Shown here: piece by piece, positions 24,213-32,697 of the stretch
How positions within the stretch are numbered: position 1 is the stretch's first letter
How the letters are laid out: each line of letters starts with the position of its first letter
NCBI GenBank assembly: GCA_017431685.1
Contig: JAFRKO010000031.1
Span: forward strand, 1 to 61,957
From: Mogibacterium sp.
Lineage (GTDB): Bacteria > Bacillota > Clostridia > Peptostreptococcales > Anaerovoracaceae
Length of the DNA stretch: 61,957 bases
Direction: 5' to 3'
The notes under the pieces: model-generated
The model's input: the letters and a program-made list of their open reading frames with translations, nothing else
What the model was told of the DNA's origin: nothing
The model's database searches: none
Program-made: the position numbers and the translations under genes

Positions 24213-24980
24213 TTACAGAGTCTTTGACTGCAGAGGCTTTCTCGGCACTATCCTGTGGTATTTCACCGCCGGATATCCGATCACCATGCAAGTCACGGCT
24301 TTATGTCCCTTCGGCAGGTTTATCAGCTTGTGCAGCTTTCTGCTGAACCTCGTGCACATCACAAAGAAGCCGCTGTAAAGGACTCCGAGGCCAAGGCTCT
24401 CTGCCATGAGCTCCATGTATGAGCTCGCAAGCCCGGCATCCACGCTGCTTCTGCTGCTTACCAGGATGACCAGCGGAGCTCCCTTGAAGAAGAAGTCGTC
24501 TGTTATATTGAAACGCTCGGAGAATGCTTTAAAGTGGCTTGGCAGGCTCGTTCCCTTGCGGAACAGCTCAACGCAGATCTCCTCTGCTTCAGCCTGTTTG
24601 CTGCCCAGGATGGTGTACATTACGTTCTGGCTGTTGCCTCCTGTAGGGCTGTATCTTCCTGCTTCGAGTATCTTCTCTACCTTCTCCGGCTCTACGGCCT
24701 GATCGGTGAACTGCCTTACAGTCCTTCTGCTCTTCATTGCCGCGAGGAGCGTATCGGCAGATATCTCTGTCATCGGTACTACAGCTTCCTCAGTGCAGTC
24801 GTAGTTGGTCATTGTGATAGCACCCTGCGGGCAGATAGCGTAGCAGTGACCGCACTCAAGGCAGCCACCTGTACTCGTCTGAGCAACGCCGTCTTCAATG
24901 TGCAGATAGGTGCTTGGGCAGTCCTTTACGCACAGTCCGCAGCCAATGCATTTCTCTTTGTTTACTGCTATTGGATTCAT
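24213..24980 (-). CDS. Nitroreductase with N-terminal ferredoxin domain
   Basis: About 255 residues from MNPIAVNKEKCIGCGLCVKDCP at 24980. Residues 11-60 hold two CxxCxxCxxxCP sets for 4Fe-4S clusters, then the nitroreductase body: MKSRRTVRQFTDQAV (FMN-binding RRS/T start), GRYSPTGGNSQNVMYT, and HKLINLPKGHKAVTCMVIGYP. Such fusions, common in anaerobes, pass electrons from ferredoxin clusters to FMN. The substrate may be a nitro-compound, quinone or enone. Confidence 0.88.
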   Translation of the reverse strand: MNPIAVNKEKCIGCGLCVKDCPSTYLHIEDGVAQTSTGGCLECGHCYAICPQGAITMTNYDCTEEAVVPMTEISADTLLAAMKSRRTVRQFTDQAVEPEKVEKILEAGRYSPTGGNSQNVMYTILGSKQAEAEEICVELFRKGTSLPSHFKAFSERFNITDDFFFKGAPLVILVSSRSSVDAGLASSYMELMAESLGLGVLYSGFFVMCTRFSRKLHKLINLPKGHKAVTCMVIGYPAVKYHRIVPRKPLQSKTL

Positions 24981-25013
24981 AGTCTCCCCCTTTTTCTCCA
25001 TGTCCCTTATCTT

Positions 25014-25556
25014 TTATTTTTCCAGTTTCAATGATTCCAGCGCTCTTATGCAGGCGCTGTATGCAATGACTTTAGCGTTCTCTATAGCCTGCTCTTCTTC
25101 TGTTTTCGGCTGTGCCTCGCCTTCTGCCTGCTTTTCAGCATCAGGAACCACCTTGACCATGGTCTTTCTTATTTCGTCTTCTATCGTGGCATCGTCAAGT
25201 CTCTTATCGTCGATGAGCAGATACAGCGCGCGCAGATTGTTGACGAGAGTCTGGATCTCCATCGTATAGATGATGGAGCCCTCGATTTCAGGCAGTGCTT
25301 CAAGCTCGGCGATACCCTGCTTGATTTCCTTTATGGCCTTGGCATCCTGGATAATTCCCTGAACTTTCTCCTTTGCTCCGAAAGCGATAGCAGCTGTCTC
25401 TTCCTTAGCGTTCTGCACAAACTTTCTGGCTTCGCTGCCTTCTTCAGCGACTTCCTTTGCCCTGCTCACGACCTCGCCAAATACATCCTTAGCGCCTTCT
25501 TTTGCATCTTCTGCCAGATCCTTGGCTCTTTCCAAATACTCCTCAAATGTACCCAT
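25014..25556 (-). CDS. Helical, charged protein of unknown function
   Basis: A 180-residue protein, nearly all Lys/Glu/Ala/Asp with regular heptads in residues 1-80 (RAKDLAEDAKEGAKDVFGEVVSRAKEVAEEG), so a long amphipathic or coiled-coil helix, followed by a shorter helical domain. No membrane segment, no family recognised. Such proteins resemble stress- or envelope-associated helical proteins but nothing more can be said. It precedes the ferredoxin-nitroreductase gene. Confidence 0.5.
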   Translation of the reverse strand: MGTFEEYLERAKDLAEDAKEGAKDVFGEVVSRAKEVAEEGSEARKFVQNAKEETAAIAFGAKEKVQGIIQDAKAIKEIKQGIAELEALPEIEGSIIYTMEIQTLVNNLRALYLLIDDKRLDDATIEDEIRKTMVKVVPDAEKQAEGEAQPKTEEEQAIENAKVIAYSACIRALESLKLEK

Positions 25557-25570
25557 TTCTTCCTCCTGAG

Positions 25571-26776
25571 TTAGTAATGCTTCCGCATATATTCTATCGT
25601 GCGGTACAGGACTCTGCCATGCAGTATGTCTTCCAGATGACCGGCAAAGTCGAGTCCGTAATGTTCCTGCATCTCATGCAGCCGCTTCTCAATGACCCCT
25701 TCCTCAGGGTCTCGCAGGTAGTCGTCAAGCGTCAGCTGCCGCCCCTCGTCCGGGGACAGGTTGTACAAGCCTGCGCCTATCAGCCTGACCGGCCGCTTTT
25801 CTACCTGCTCAAGCAGCCGCGATGTCTCTGTATATATCGTGGCGGCATCATCTTCCGCCGTGATCAGTCTCGAACGTGTAATGCTCTGCATGTCTGCGTA
25901 TGTCAGCTTGAGCGTAACACCCTTTCCGTGCACGCCGTGCCGCCTTGCACGGTCTTCAACGGACAGAGCAAGCAGTACGAGCACATCGTCGAGCATCCGG
26001 TAATTATCCGTGTCCTCCTGGAACGTGACTTCGCGGCTGAGGGACTTTGCGTCCTCCGGCTTATATTCTACCACCTTCCGGTCATCTATGCCGAATGCGA
26101 GCTCCGTAATGAGCTGTCCGTGCTTGCCGAAGCGTTCCAGGATTTCGTCCTTCCGCGTCCGGATATCTCTGACCGTATATATGCCGTATCTGTTCAGCTT
26201 CTCCGCAGTCTTAGCCCCTACCGTGTAAAGCGACTTTACGTCACGGTCTATCATGAGGTTTACGAAGTCCTCAGGCGTACGGATCTCGAAGTATCCGTCG
26301 GGCTTTTTCTCTTCGCTCGCAGTCTTGGCCGCTGTCTTGGAGTATGCGACGCCTACGGAGCACGTAAGTCCGAGTTCGCTCCGGGTCCGGGCTTTGATCT
26401 CCCGCGCCATCTCTCCTGCTCTCTCAAAGTCGCCGGCACTGTAGGTCACATCGAGATATGCTTCGTCGAGCGCTATCGGCTCCATCTTGACCGCGTAGTC
26501 GTACCAGATCTTACGGAGCTGTGCAGAGACCGATCTGTACTTCTCGAAATTCGGGTGCATATATATGCCATGCGGACAGCGCCTGTATGCCTCCTTGATA
26601 TTCATGGCGGAATGGACACCGTACTTCCTCGCTTCATAGCTGGCAGTGGCGACCACACCGCGTTCGCTCGGCAGCGCGCCTATGATGAGCGGCTTGCCTG
26701 CCAGCGACGGATCATCCCGCACCTCTACCGACGCGTAAAACGCATCCATATCCACATGAATAATGATCTGCTTCAT
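25571..26776 (-). CDS. dinB: DNA polymerase IV (Y-family)
   Basis: A 401-residue Y-family polymerase. IIHVDMDAFYASVEVRDDPSLAGKPLIIG holds the first catalytic Asp pair, MEPIALDEAYLDVT the SIDEA-like Asp-Glu (here ALDEA), and the HhH region VKSLYTVGAKTAEKLNRYGIYTVRDI the thumb helix-hairpin-helix. A little-finger domain and a C-terminal tail follow. Length is as in other DinB proteins. Error-prone translesion synthesis. No LexA box is obvious before the gene. Confidence 0.93.
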   Translation of the reverse strand: MKQIIIHVDMDAFYASVEVRDDPSLAGKPLIIGALPSERGVVATASYEARKYGVHSAMNIKEAYRRCPHGIYMHPNFEKYRSVSAQLRKIWYDYAVKMEPIALDEAYLDVTYSAGDFERAGEMAREIKARTRSELGLTCSVGVAYSKTAAKTASEEKKPDGYFEIRTPEDFVNLMIDRDVKSLYTVGAKTAEKLNRYGIYTVRDIRTRKDEILERFGKHGQLITELAFGIDDRKVVEYKPEDAKSLSREVTFQEDTDNYRMLDDVLVLLALSVEDRARRHGVHGKGVTLKLTYADMQSITRSRLITAEDDAATIYTETSRLLEQVEKRPVRLIGAGLYNLSPDEGRQLTLDDYLRDPEEGVIEKRLHEMQEHYGLDFAGHLEDILHGRVLYRTIEYMRKHY

Positions 26777-26781
26777 TTCAG

Positions 26782-27312
26782 CTATAATGATTCTCCGAAC
26801 TGCTTCAATTTCAGGAGCTCCTCTTCTGACACGCCCGGGTCATATCCGTTATGTGTGAATACACCCATATCCTCCAGCTTGAGGTATCCCAGAAAATCCC
26901 CGTTATATGAGAACATGGCTCCGTCGTACATGTCCGGGTCACCGGAGCTGAGGAACATGGCCACTTTGCTTAAATGCGCCGGCTTTTCCGGGTATGCAGC
27001 CGCATAAAAGCGGTCTATCGTGCACTTCAGCTGGCCGGATAATCCGTGGTAATAAACAGGGGAAGCCAGCACGAGCATCTCTGCATCCCTGAGGAGCTCA
27101 TAAACCTCCTGCATATCATCCTTCTGCACGCACTGTCCGCCGCCTTTGGTGTGACAATATTCACACGCAAGACAGCCGGCTATCTTCTTTCTGCAAACAT
27201 TTATTACATCGACTTTATTGCCCGAAGAAACAGCTCCTTCGCGAAATGCCCCAATCATCTGCGCCGTGTTTCCATTAGGTCTCGGGCTTCCATTAAGTAC
27301 AAGTATGTTCAT
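26782..27312 (-). CDS. NADPH-dependent FMN reductase family protein
   Basis: A 176-residue flavodoxin-fold protein. MNILVLNGSPRPNGNTAQMI is the classical FMN reductase start, KKIAGCLACEYCHTKGGGQCVQKDDM is a Cys-rich loop as in iron-sulfur flavoproteins, and LASPVYYHGLSGQLKCTIDRFY the flavin loop. It ends six bases before the dinB start. Sister of 17341-17877 and 45268-45795. Confidence 0.85.
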   Translation of the reverse strand: MNILVLNGSPRPNGNTAQMIGAFREGAVSSGNKVDVINVCRKKIAGCLACEYCHTKGGGQCVQKDDMQEVYELLRDAEMLVLASPVYYHGLSGQLKCTIDRFYAAAYPEKPAHLSKVAMFLSSGDPDMYDGAMFSYNGDFLGYLKLEDMGVFTHNGYDPGVSEEELLKLKQFGESL

Positions 27313-27330
27313 TGTTTTATCTCCAAGTGT

Positions 27331-28338
27331 CTACCAGTTCTCATATCTCTCCTGACGGTCGAGATTCTGTATTCTTTCCATATCCTCATCTGAAAGTTCA
27401 AAATCGAATATGTTGTAGTTCTCTTCTATATGGTCAGGATTGCTCGATCCAGGGATCGTTATATAGCCATCCTGAATATGCCACCTGAGTATTATCTGCG
27501 CAGGAGTCTTTCCATACTTTTCCGCCAGTTCCTTTATTACTTCATTGCCAAAATTATCTTCAGTATGACCTCTCCCGCCAAACGGATACCAGGATTCAAG
27601 TACTATGCCGTATTGCTTCACGTACTCCTGAAGCGACTTGTTCTGGTAGTACAGGTGGTTCTCATTCTGTATTACAGCGGGTGTGATCTCAGCGTATGAC
27701 AGGACCTCATCCACCTGCTCTTTCGTGTAGTAATTCGATATCCCTATCGATCTCACCTTGCCGTCACGCACCGCCTGTTCCATGGCTTTATACACAGCTT
27801 CATCATTTGATCCCGGCTGGTGTATAAGCATCAGATCGACGTAATCGACATCAAGATCGCTAAGGGAATCATTTATGCCCTGTGCAGCCCTGTCATAGTC
27901 ACCTGGCATTATCTTGCTGGTAATAAAGACGTCTTCGCGCTTCACTATGCCTTCATCGATGGCGCGGCGAAGCCCGCGTCCGACCCCTATCTCACATTGA
28001 TAATACCTTGCTGTATCTATAAGTCTCATTCCACACTTCAGAGCAGCATATACCGACTCCTCTGCTTCGTCATTCGACAGCGTCCATGTTCCAAGTCCTA
28101 TGATCGGCATCGTATATCCACTGTTTAGCATTACTGTTCCCTTCTTAAAATCGAATATTCCTGTATCAGCACTGACCGAAGTATCTTCTGCAGTATCTCC
28201 TGCTTCCTCCGTCATGGTCTCGGCATCTTCCTCCGGAGCATTGGTGCTGCAGCCGCTCAAAATGAGTACTGCCGCAAGTATAAAGATCAGCAGTATCAGC
28301 GGAACTGTTTTATTCAAATACCACCTTTTTTCGCTCAT
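27331..28338 (-). CDS. Aldo/keto reductase with lipoprotein signal
   Basis: A 335-residue protein. Residues 10-30 form a signal (TVPLILLIFILAAVLILSGC) ending in the lipobox LSGC, then an acidic/Thr linker of about 30 residues, then a complete AKR barrel: RLIDTARYYQCE (Asp and Tyr), ITSKIMP (Lys), LMLIHQPGS (His), and PGSSNPDHIEENYNI (NADPH-phosphate loop). If exported, it would face the lack of NADPH outside the cell, which is unusual for an AKR; the lipobox may also be a chance match. Similar lipoprotein AKR forms occur in some Clostridia by recollection, unverified. Confidence 0.75.
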   Translation of the reverse strand: MSEKRWYLNKTVPLILLIFILAAVLILSGCSTNAPEEDAETMTEEAGDTAEDTSVSADTGIFDFKKGTVMLNSGYTMPIIGLGTWTLSNDEAEESVYAALKCGMRLIDTARYYQCEIGVGRGLRRAIDEGIVKREDVFITSKIMPGDYDRAAQGINDSLSDLDVDYVDLMLIHQPGSNDEAVYKAMEQAVRDGKVRSIGISNYYTKEQVDEVLSYAEITPAVIQNENHLYYQNKSLQEYVKQYGIVLESWYPFGGRGHTEDNFGNEVIKELAEKYGKTPAQIILRWHIQDGYITIPGSSNPDHIEENYNIFDFELSDEDMERIQNLDRQERYENW

Positions 28339-28342
28339 CGTT

Positions 28343-29233
28343 TTATATCAGGATCGCGCCTTCGCCGTACCTCACCGGCCTTTCGTTAAGACGCTTTGCG
28401 AGGCGTGTCCTGGTCTGCCTCACCTCATACAGCATGGCTTCCTTGTCTCTCGGGAGCCAGCCCTGCATCCTCACCACATTGGACGGATGCAGCCCAAAAT
28501 ACAGGCAGTTGTCCAACTCCAGCATCTGAAGGAAGAGCTCTTCCTCGTCTATGTGTTCGCCAAGGGTCGGCTCTATGAATCTGCCTGACTGTATATCGTC
28601 ATAAAGCGGACAGCCAGGGTCCGCATGTATAGTGCCTGTGAAAATGAGATACGGCGTGGTCTTGTTGAGGATCTCCGCAGTAGCCGCCGCGTTCTCCTTC
28701 AGCCTGCCCGGTCCCGCACCTCCGAAAATGACATTGGCGCCGTAGTCCATGCCGGCAGCTCTAAGCCTGCCCAGCTCATACAGAGCTTCCTTGCTGTCAT
28801 AGCCTTTGTTCATAAGCTCCAGAGCCTCATCAAGTCCGCTCTCGACACCTACATTCAGCTCGTTGATACCGAGCTCCCTCAAACGTATGAGCTCCTCGTC
28901 TGTCTTGCCGCGTATGTTGTTGATTGACGCATACATGGCAATCGTCTGCACGTCCGGCAGATATTCGTGTATCTTCAGAGCAATCTCCTCCAGCTTATTT
29001 GCGCTCAGTGCAAACGGATCACCGTTCTCGAGGAACACTCTCGTGGTACGCGGTGCAAATGCCTTCGCTTCAGCCAGGTCTTTCTCGATCTGCTCCATGG
29101 ACTCCACGCTGAACGGAACGTCCCTGTACATGGTGCAGAATGAGCACCTGTTATGTGAGCAGCCTGTCGTTACCTGCAGGAGCAATGATTTTGCCTCGAA
29201 CGGAGGCCTGTATGTGACTCCGGTATATTTCAT
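28343..29233 (-). CDS. Radical-SAM protein
   Basis: A 296-residue radical-SAM enzyme. TGCSHNRCSFCTMY places the 4Fe-4S cysteines as CxxxxCxxC, a five-residue first gap instead of the usual CxxxCxxC. A GGAGPGRLKENAAATAEIL segment follows the SAM-binding glycine-rich strand, and VFLENGDPFALSANKL the GGE-like motif (here NGDP). It resembles the Elp3-/YhcC-like group of oxygen-sensitive enzymes. Product not known; it ends five bases before the AKR start. Confidence 0.8.
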   Translation of the reverse strand: MKYTGVTYRPPFEAKSLLLQVTTGCSHNRCSFCTMYRDVPFSVESMEQIEKDLAEAKAFAPRTTRVFLENGDPFALSANKLEEIALKIHEYLPDVQTIAMYASINNIRGKTDEELIRLRELGINELNVGVESGLDEALELMNKGYDSKEALYELGRLRAAGMDYGANVIFGGAGPGRLKENAAATAEILNKTTPYLIFTGTIHADPGCPLYDDIQSGRFIEPTLGEHIDEEELFLQMLELDNCLYFGLHPSNVVRMQGWLPRDKEAMLYEVRQTRTRLAKRLNERPVRYGEGAILI

Positions 29234-29279
29234 CTATCTCTTTCTCCAGTTGTTTCAGTCCGGGGATTTGTCGCTTCTG

Positions 29280-30095
29280 TCAGAGCTCAAACACCAGACC
29301 GGTCTGCAGCGCATGCACTTTATCTCCAAGCTCCTCATGCATGATGTCCCAGGCCTTCTGCCCCGTGCAGTGGCCTGTATACACAGCCTCTACGCCGGTA
29401 TATCCTACTCTGCGGGCAAAGGCTCTTACATAATCATCGCTCTTGTTGAACAGATGAAAGCCTCCGATCATGGCGTTGATCCTTTTGCCGGGATATGCTT
29501 GTATCACTTCGTTTATTATATTATCCGCGCCTGCGTGTGAGCAGCTGTTGAAAACGACGACTCCATCGCCCATCTCAAACACCAGGCTGTGCTCATGGCT
29601 GAAGTCATCCGGGATGTACCGCATGAACCCCTGCTTAAGATACATCTTCTCCATCCTGCCCAGCTTCTCAAGCCCCGGTGTGCTGTGGCCAAGCAGCCTT
29701 ATGCCTTCTGCTATCATCATGTCAGGATCGGCCTTTACGATCCGGTCTGCGTGACGTGTCATTATGCCTCTTGGAACGCCCGCGTACTTGAATCGCAGAC
29801 CATGTCTGTCGTAGCAGTTCTCATCACAGCCCTGCGCTACATACAGCTTCGCGTGATCGTTCAGCTCAAAGAACCTGTCCAGCCCGTTCGCGTGGTCGTC
29901 ATGAGCATGCGAAAGAACGGCAAGATCGACCTTGTTGAGATCGATCCCCATCTTCTCCGCGTTTACTGCAAACAGCGGCGAGAGGCCTGTATCGAGCAGC
30001 ACGGTCTTATCCGCGTATTCTATATAGAACGAGAGTCCCCATTCACCCTTGAGGCCTGCCCCGTCATTGTTATCTACAAGAACAGAAACTTTCAT
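29280..30095 (-). CDS. Metallo-beta-lactamase-fold hydrolase
   Basis: A 271-residue MBL-fold protein. LSHAHDDHANGLDRF is the HxHxDH metal motif, FNSCSHAGADNII and ...IGGFHLF supply the later metal His positions. The set fits the large group annotated as dihydropteridine-type MBL hydrolases in anaerobes, of diverse function. Cytoplasmic. Confidence 0.8.
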   Translation of the reverse strand: MKVSVLVDNNDGAGLKGEWGLSFYIEYADKTVLLDTGLSPLFAVNAEKMGIDLNKVDLAVLSHAHDDHANGLDRFFELNDHAKLYVAQGCDENCYDRHGLRFKYAGVPRGIMTRHADRIVKADPDMMIAEGIRLLGHSTPGLEKLGRMEKMYLKQGFMRYIPDDFSHEHSLVFEMGDGVVVFNSCSHAGADNIINEVIQAYPGKRINAMIGGFHLFNKSDDYVRAFARRVGYTGVEAVYTGHCTGQKAWDIMHEELGDKVHALQTGLVFEL

Positions 30096-30118
30096 ATAGC
30101 TCCTATATTACAGATGTT

Positions 30119-30688
30119 TCAGTCGAAGAATTCCACGCTTCCGTCTTCTATGTTATAGATAGCACCGGCGACCACCAGGCCCTCAGGATCGTGCACCGGA
30201 TGGATCTCCAACTCATGCCTTATGACTTCCACCCCGTGCTTCACGTTGAGGCAGCTTGCCTTGTATGGATCCTTCTCGTCACCTATTGCAAGCTCAATAT
30301 CCTTTATGATCGAGTCGATGAATCCGCCGGCGTGGCCTTTTATAGCCGAATCGACTGCTCCGCACCTGGTATGGCCGAGCACCAGTATGAGCTTGGTGCC
30401 AAGATGATCTGCCGCGTACTCGATGCTTCCGAGCTGGTGATCATCTATGACATTGCCGGCTACTCTCACCACGAACAGCTCGCCTATGCCTGCGGAGAAT
30501 ATGCTCTCAGGTATGACGCGCGAGTCTGAGCATGTAACGACTATTGCGTACGGGTGCTGTCCGTTCATAGCCGTGACTCTGCGGATCGCGGGCGAGATAT
30601 CCCCGTGTGCGCTCTCTGCGCTAAGATATTCACGGTTGCCATCTATAAGTCTCTGTTTAGCTTCTTTTGCATCTATCATCTGCTTCAC
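30119..30688 (-). CDS. Beta-type carbonic anhydrase
   Basis: A 189-residue beta-carbonic anhydrase. VVTCSDSRVIPE holds the first zinc Cys with Asp-Arg, LVLGHTRCGAVDSAI the His and second Cys (HxxCG). It interconverts CO2 and bicarbonate, supplying carboxylases. Length is close to that of the smaller beta-CAs. It precedes the MBL gene by 23 bases. Confidence 0.88.
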   Translation of the reverse strand: MKQMIDAKEAKQRLIDGNREYLSAESAHGDISPAIRRVTAMNGQHPYAIVVTCSDSRVIPESIFSAGIGELFVVRVAGNVIDDHQLGSIEYAADHLGTKLILVLGHTRCGAVDSAIKGHAGGFIDSIIKDIELAIGDEKDPYKASCLNVKHGVEVIRHELEIHPVHDPEGLVVAGAIYNIEDGSVEFFD

Positions 30689-30722
30689 CTTATCTTATAT
30701 GTCTTACCTCTTTCCGGTCTGA

Positions 30723-31558
30723 TCAGTCCGGTACCTGCACGTCTTTTTCCGGTGCCACATCCGGATCATGCCCTGACCAGCCGGTCTGAGGCATCGCCAG
30801 TATCTTTTCAATGTCATTCTCATCCAGTCTGACCAACGCAAGGTTCTGTTTTATCCTGCCGGGGTCAGTGGATTTAGGCAGAGGAATCACACCGCACTGA
30901 CACGCGAAACTGAGACAGATCGTCTGTACTGAAACGTTATACTTCTCTGCCAGTGTTACAAGCAGCGCGTCTTCGTTGAGCCTGCCCCTTGCAAACGGAC
31001 TCCATGCCTCAACGCATATCCCTTGAGACTGCGCAAATGATACTGTGTCCCATTGAGTGTATCCGGGGTGGAACTCTATCTGATCCAGCATAGGCGCTAC
31101 ATTACATACCGCGAGCAGATTTTCGAGATGGTGCGTAAGGTAATTACTGACACCGACTGCCTTTACCAGACCTTCGTCATACAGGCGTTCCATCGCCCGC
31201 CAGCTATCTCTGTCGACCTTAAATCTCTGGCCGGCCAGTGAAGCAGGTAGATGTCAGCGTAGTCCATTTTCAGCTTCTTCAGAGACTGCTCATAAGCCCG
31301 GAGCACATTGTCATATCCGAGCTGGGTCCTCCACGCCTTAGTGGTGATGATCAGCTCTTCGCGTGGGACATTGCATGAAGCTACGGCTTCTCCCACTTCT
31401 CTTTCATTGCCGTACACCGAAGCGGTGTCTATGAGCCTGTAGCCGGCATCAAGCGCAGCGCACACAGCCTCAAAACTCTTTTCCCCAGCCTTATATGTGC
31501 CGAATCCTATGCCAGGCAGTCTGAGGTCATTCATAAGCTTTATTTCAGGAATCGTCAT
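30723..31558 (-). pseudogene. Aldo/keto reductase, frameshifted
   Basis: The frame from 31558 holds the first half of an AKR: LMNDLRLPGIGFGTYKAGE, YRLIDTASVYGNE (Asp-Tyr), IITTKAWR (Lys), DIYLLHWP (His). At 31228-31236 it shifts: one missing base in the minus-strand GGCC run changes the frame, and the correct continuation RFKVDRDSWRAMERLYDEGLVKAVGVSN is in the other frame, which ends at 30723 and holds the NADPH loop (PLPKSTDPGRIKQN). The whole would be about 278 residues. A GAGGAG site precedes the start and the gene lies 12 bases after the kptA stop, so it may be the last gene of that operon. Pseudogene or assembly error. Confidence 0.8.
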
Positions 31559-31570
31559 AACGCATTCTCC

Positions 31571-32107
31571 TCATTTGATTACAGACAAATACTTTGCAGG
31601 GACTTTCTTAGTCAGCCACACTCCGTTTACCGAACGATAGAATATGTGACCGTCAGCATACATCGCTGCAGCATCAACGGTATAGATAACTGGCTTGCCA
31701 TGTCTTTGCCCTACTTTTCTCGCTGTATCCATATCTCCTGAAAGATGTACGTACAGCCTTGACTTCGGAATGAGTCCCTCTGCATCTATAGAGTTCTTAT
31801 ACTTAAGTCCCGTTCCATGATAAAGAACCGCCGGAGGTATCACTTCAGGCAGTTCTACATCGACCGGGATCGAATGCCCCTGGTTGGCTCTTATGAGAGT
31901 CTTGTCCTCATTGAAGGAGTAGCGCTGCTTTTCATCCTGAGCAACTATCCTCTCAAGAGACTCCATATCCAGAGGATGCGTCTTATTTACGCCTCTTATC
32001 AAGTCATCGACAACAGCCCAGCCATGCTCATCGAGAGAGATGCCAATGACTTCAGGATGATGTCGAAGAATGAGACTTATGAATTTGCTGGTACGCTTGT
32101 CGCTCAT
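31571..32107 (-). CDS. kptA: RNA 2'-phosphotransferase (Tpt1/KptA)
   Basis: About 178 residues from MSDKRTSKFISLILRHHPEVIGI at 32107, overlapping the methyltransferase stop (ATGA). The Tpt1 set is present: SLILRHHPEVIGISLDEHGWAVVDDLI, RYSFNEDKTLIRANQGHSI (RxNQGHS), VLYHGTG, and SRLYVHLSGDMDTARKVGQRHGKPVIYTVD. KptA uses NAD+ to remove the 2'-phosphate of RNA, giving ADP-ribose-1'',2''-cyclic phosphate and nicotinamide; some members ADP-ribosylate 5'-phosphorylated ends. Its place at the end of the nuclease/helicase operon suggests an RNA-repair or RNA-modifying part of that system. Confidence 0.9.
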   Translation of the reverse strand: MSDKRTSKFISLILRHHPEVIGISLDEHGWAVVDDLIRGVNKTHPLDMESLERIVAQDEKQRYSFNEDKTLIRANQGHSIPVDVELPEVIPPAVLYHGTGLKYKNSIDAEGLIPKSRLYVHLSGDMDTARKVGQRHGKPVIYTVDAAAMYADGHIFYRSVNGVWLTKKVPAKYLSVIK

Positions 32108-32697
32108 GGATTGTTCCGGATTATTATCGCATTCAGCCACCTGAATGATTCTCTTTGCAATTTATCTTTAGTATACCAGACTTTCTCTAGTCTTAAGTCT
32201 TTGTAATGACTTAGAAATGCATTCAAAGTCGCTTCACTAAAGTCTCTAAAGTATCTTCCGTCTTCACTTACCCCTGACTCAATTCCTTCTTTTACCGATA
32301 TAAACAACGCTCCTCCCGGCCTGAGATTAAATCGCAGGTTTGAGAGGAACCTATCAAAACTCATATCATCAAGGTGCATCAAGGAAGCGCAGCACCAAAT
32401 GCCGTCACATACTTCATTTGCTACCCATTCCTCTATTAGGCCTAATTCTACAGGTATATCAAGCTGATTACGAGCTATCTTTATAAGCTCTTCCGAAGCA
32501 TCCAATCCATATGCATCATAACCATGATCTCTGAACCATTTAACATCACGACCACTTCCACATCCCAGATCCATTATCCGTCCACCTATAGGTATATATT
32601 CCAGGAATTCTTTATACAGCATAGCAAGGTCTACTTGTGAGGTGCTGTCAAAGTATTGTGATGCGTGTTCATCGTAATAATTGATAGTTTCGTTCAT
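32104..32697 (-). CDS. SAM-dependent methyltransferase (class I)
   Basis: About 197 residues from MNETINYYDEHASQYFDSTSQVD at 32697. RIMDLGCGSGRDVKWFRDHG is motif I, AYGLDASEELIKIA motif II, and LRPGGALFISV the later strand. The fold suits small-molecule or nucleic-acid methylation; there is no DPPY/NPPY or PC motif, so it is not an ordinary N6-adenine or C5-cytosine DNA methylase. It overlaps the HNH gene upstream and kptA downstream by four bases each. Confidence 0.85.
   Translation of the reverse strand: MNETINYYDEHASQYFDSTSQVDLAMLYKEFLEYIPIGGRIMDLGCGSGRDVKWFRDHGYDAYGLDASEELIKIARNQLDIPVELGLIEEWVANEVCDGIWCCASLMHLDDMSFDRFLSNLRFNLRPGGALFISVKEGIESGVSEDGRYFRDFSEATLNAFLSHYKDLRLEKVWYTKDKLQRESFRWLNAIIIRNNP

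Noticed and set aside
25502..27007. A 501-codon open frame on the plus strand
   Set aside because: It is antisense to dinB, which has all Y-family motifs in the correct frame.
27331..28338. Start of the AKR downstream of the signal, making it a normal cytoplasmic enzyme
   Set aside because: No ATG, GTG or TTG with a good ribosome site was found between the lipobox and the AKR domain, though this was not exhaustively checked.
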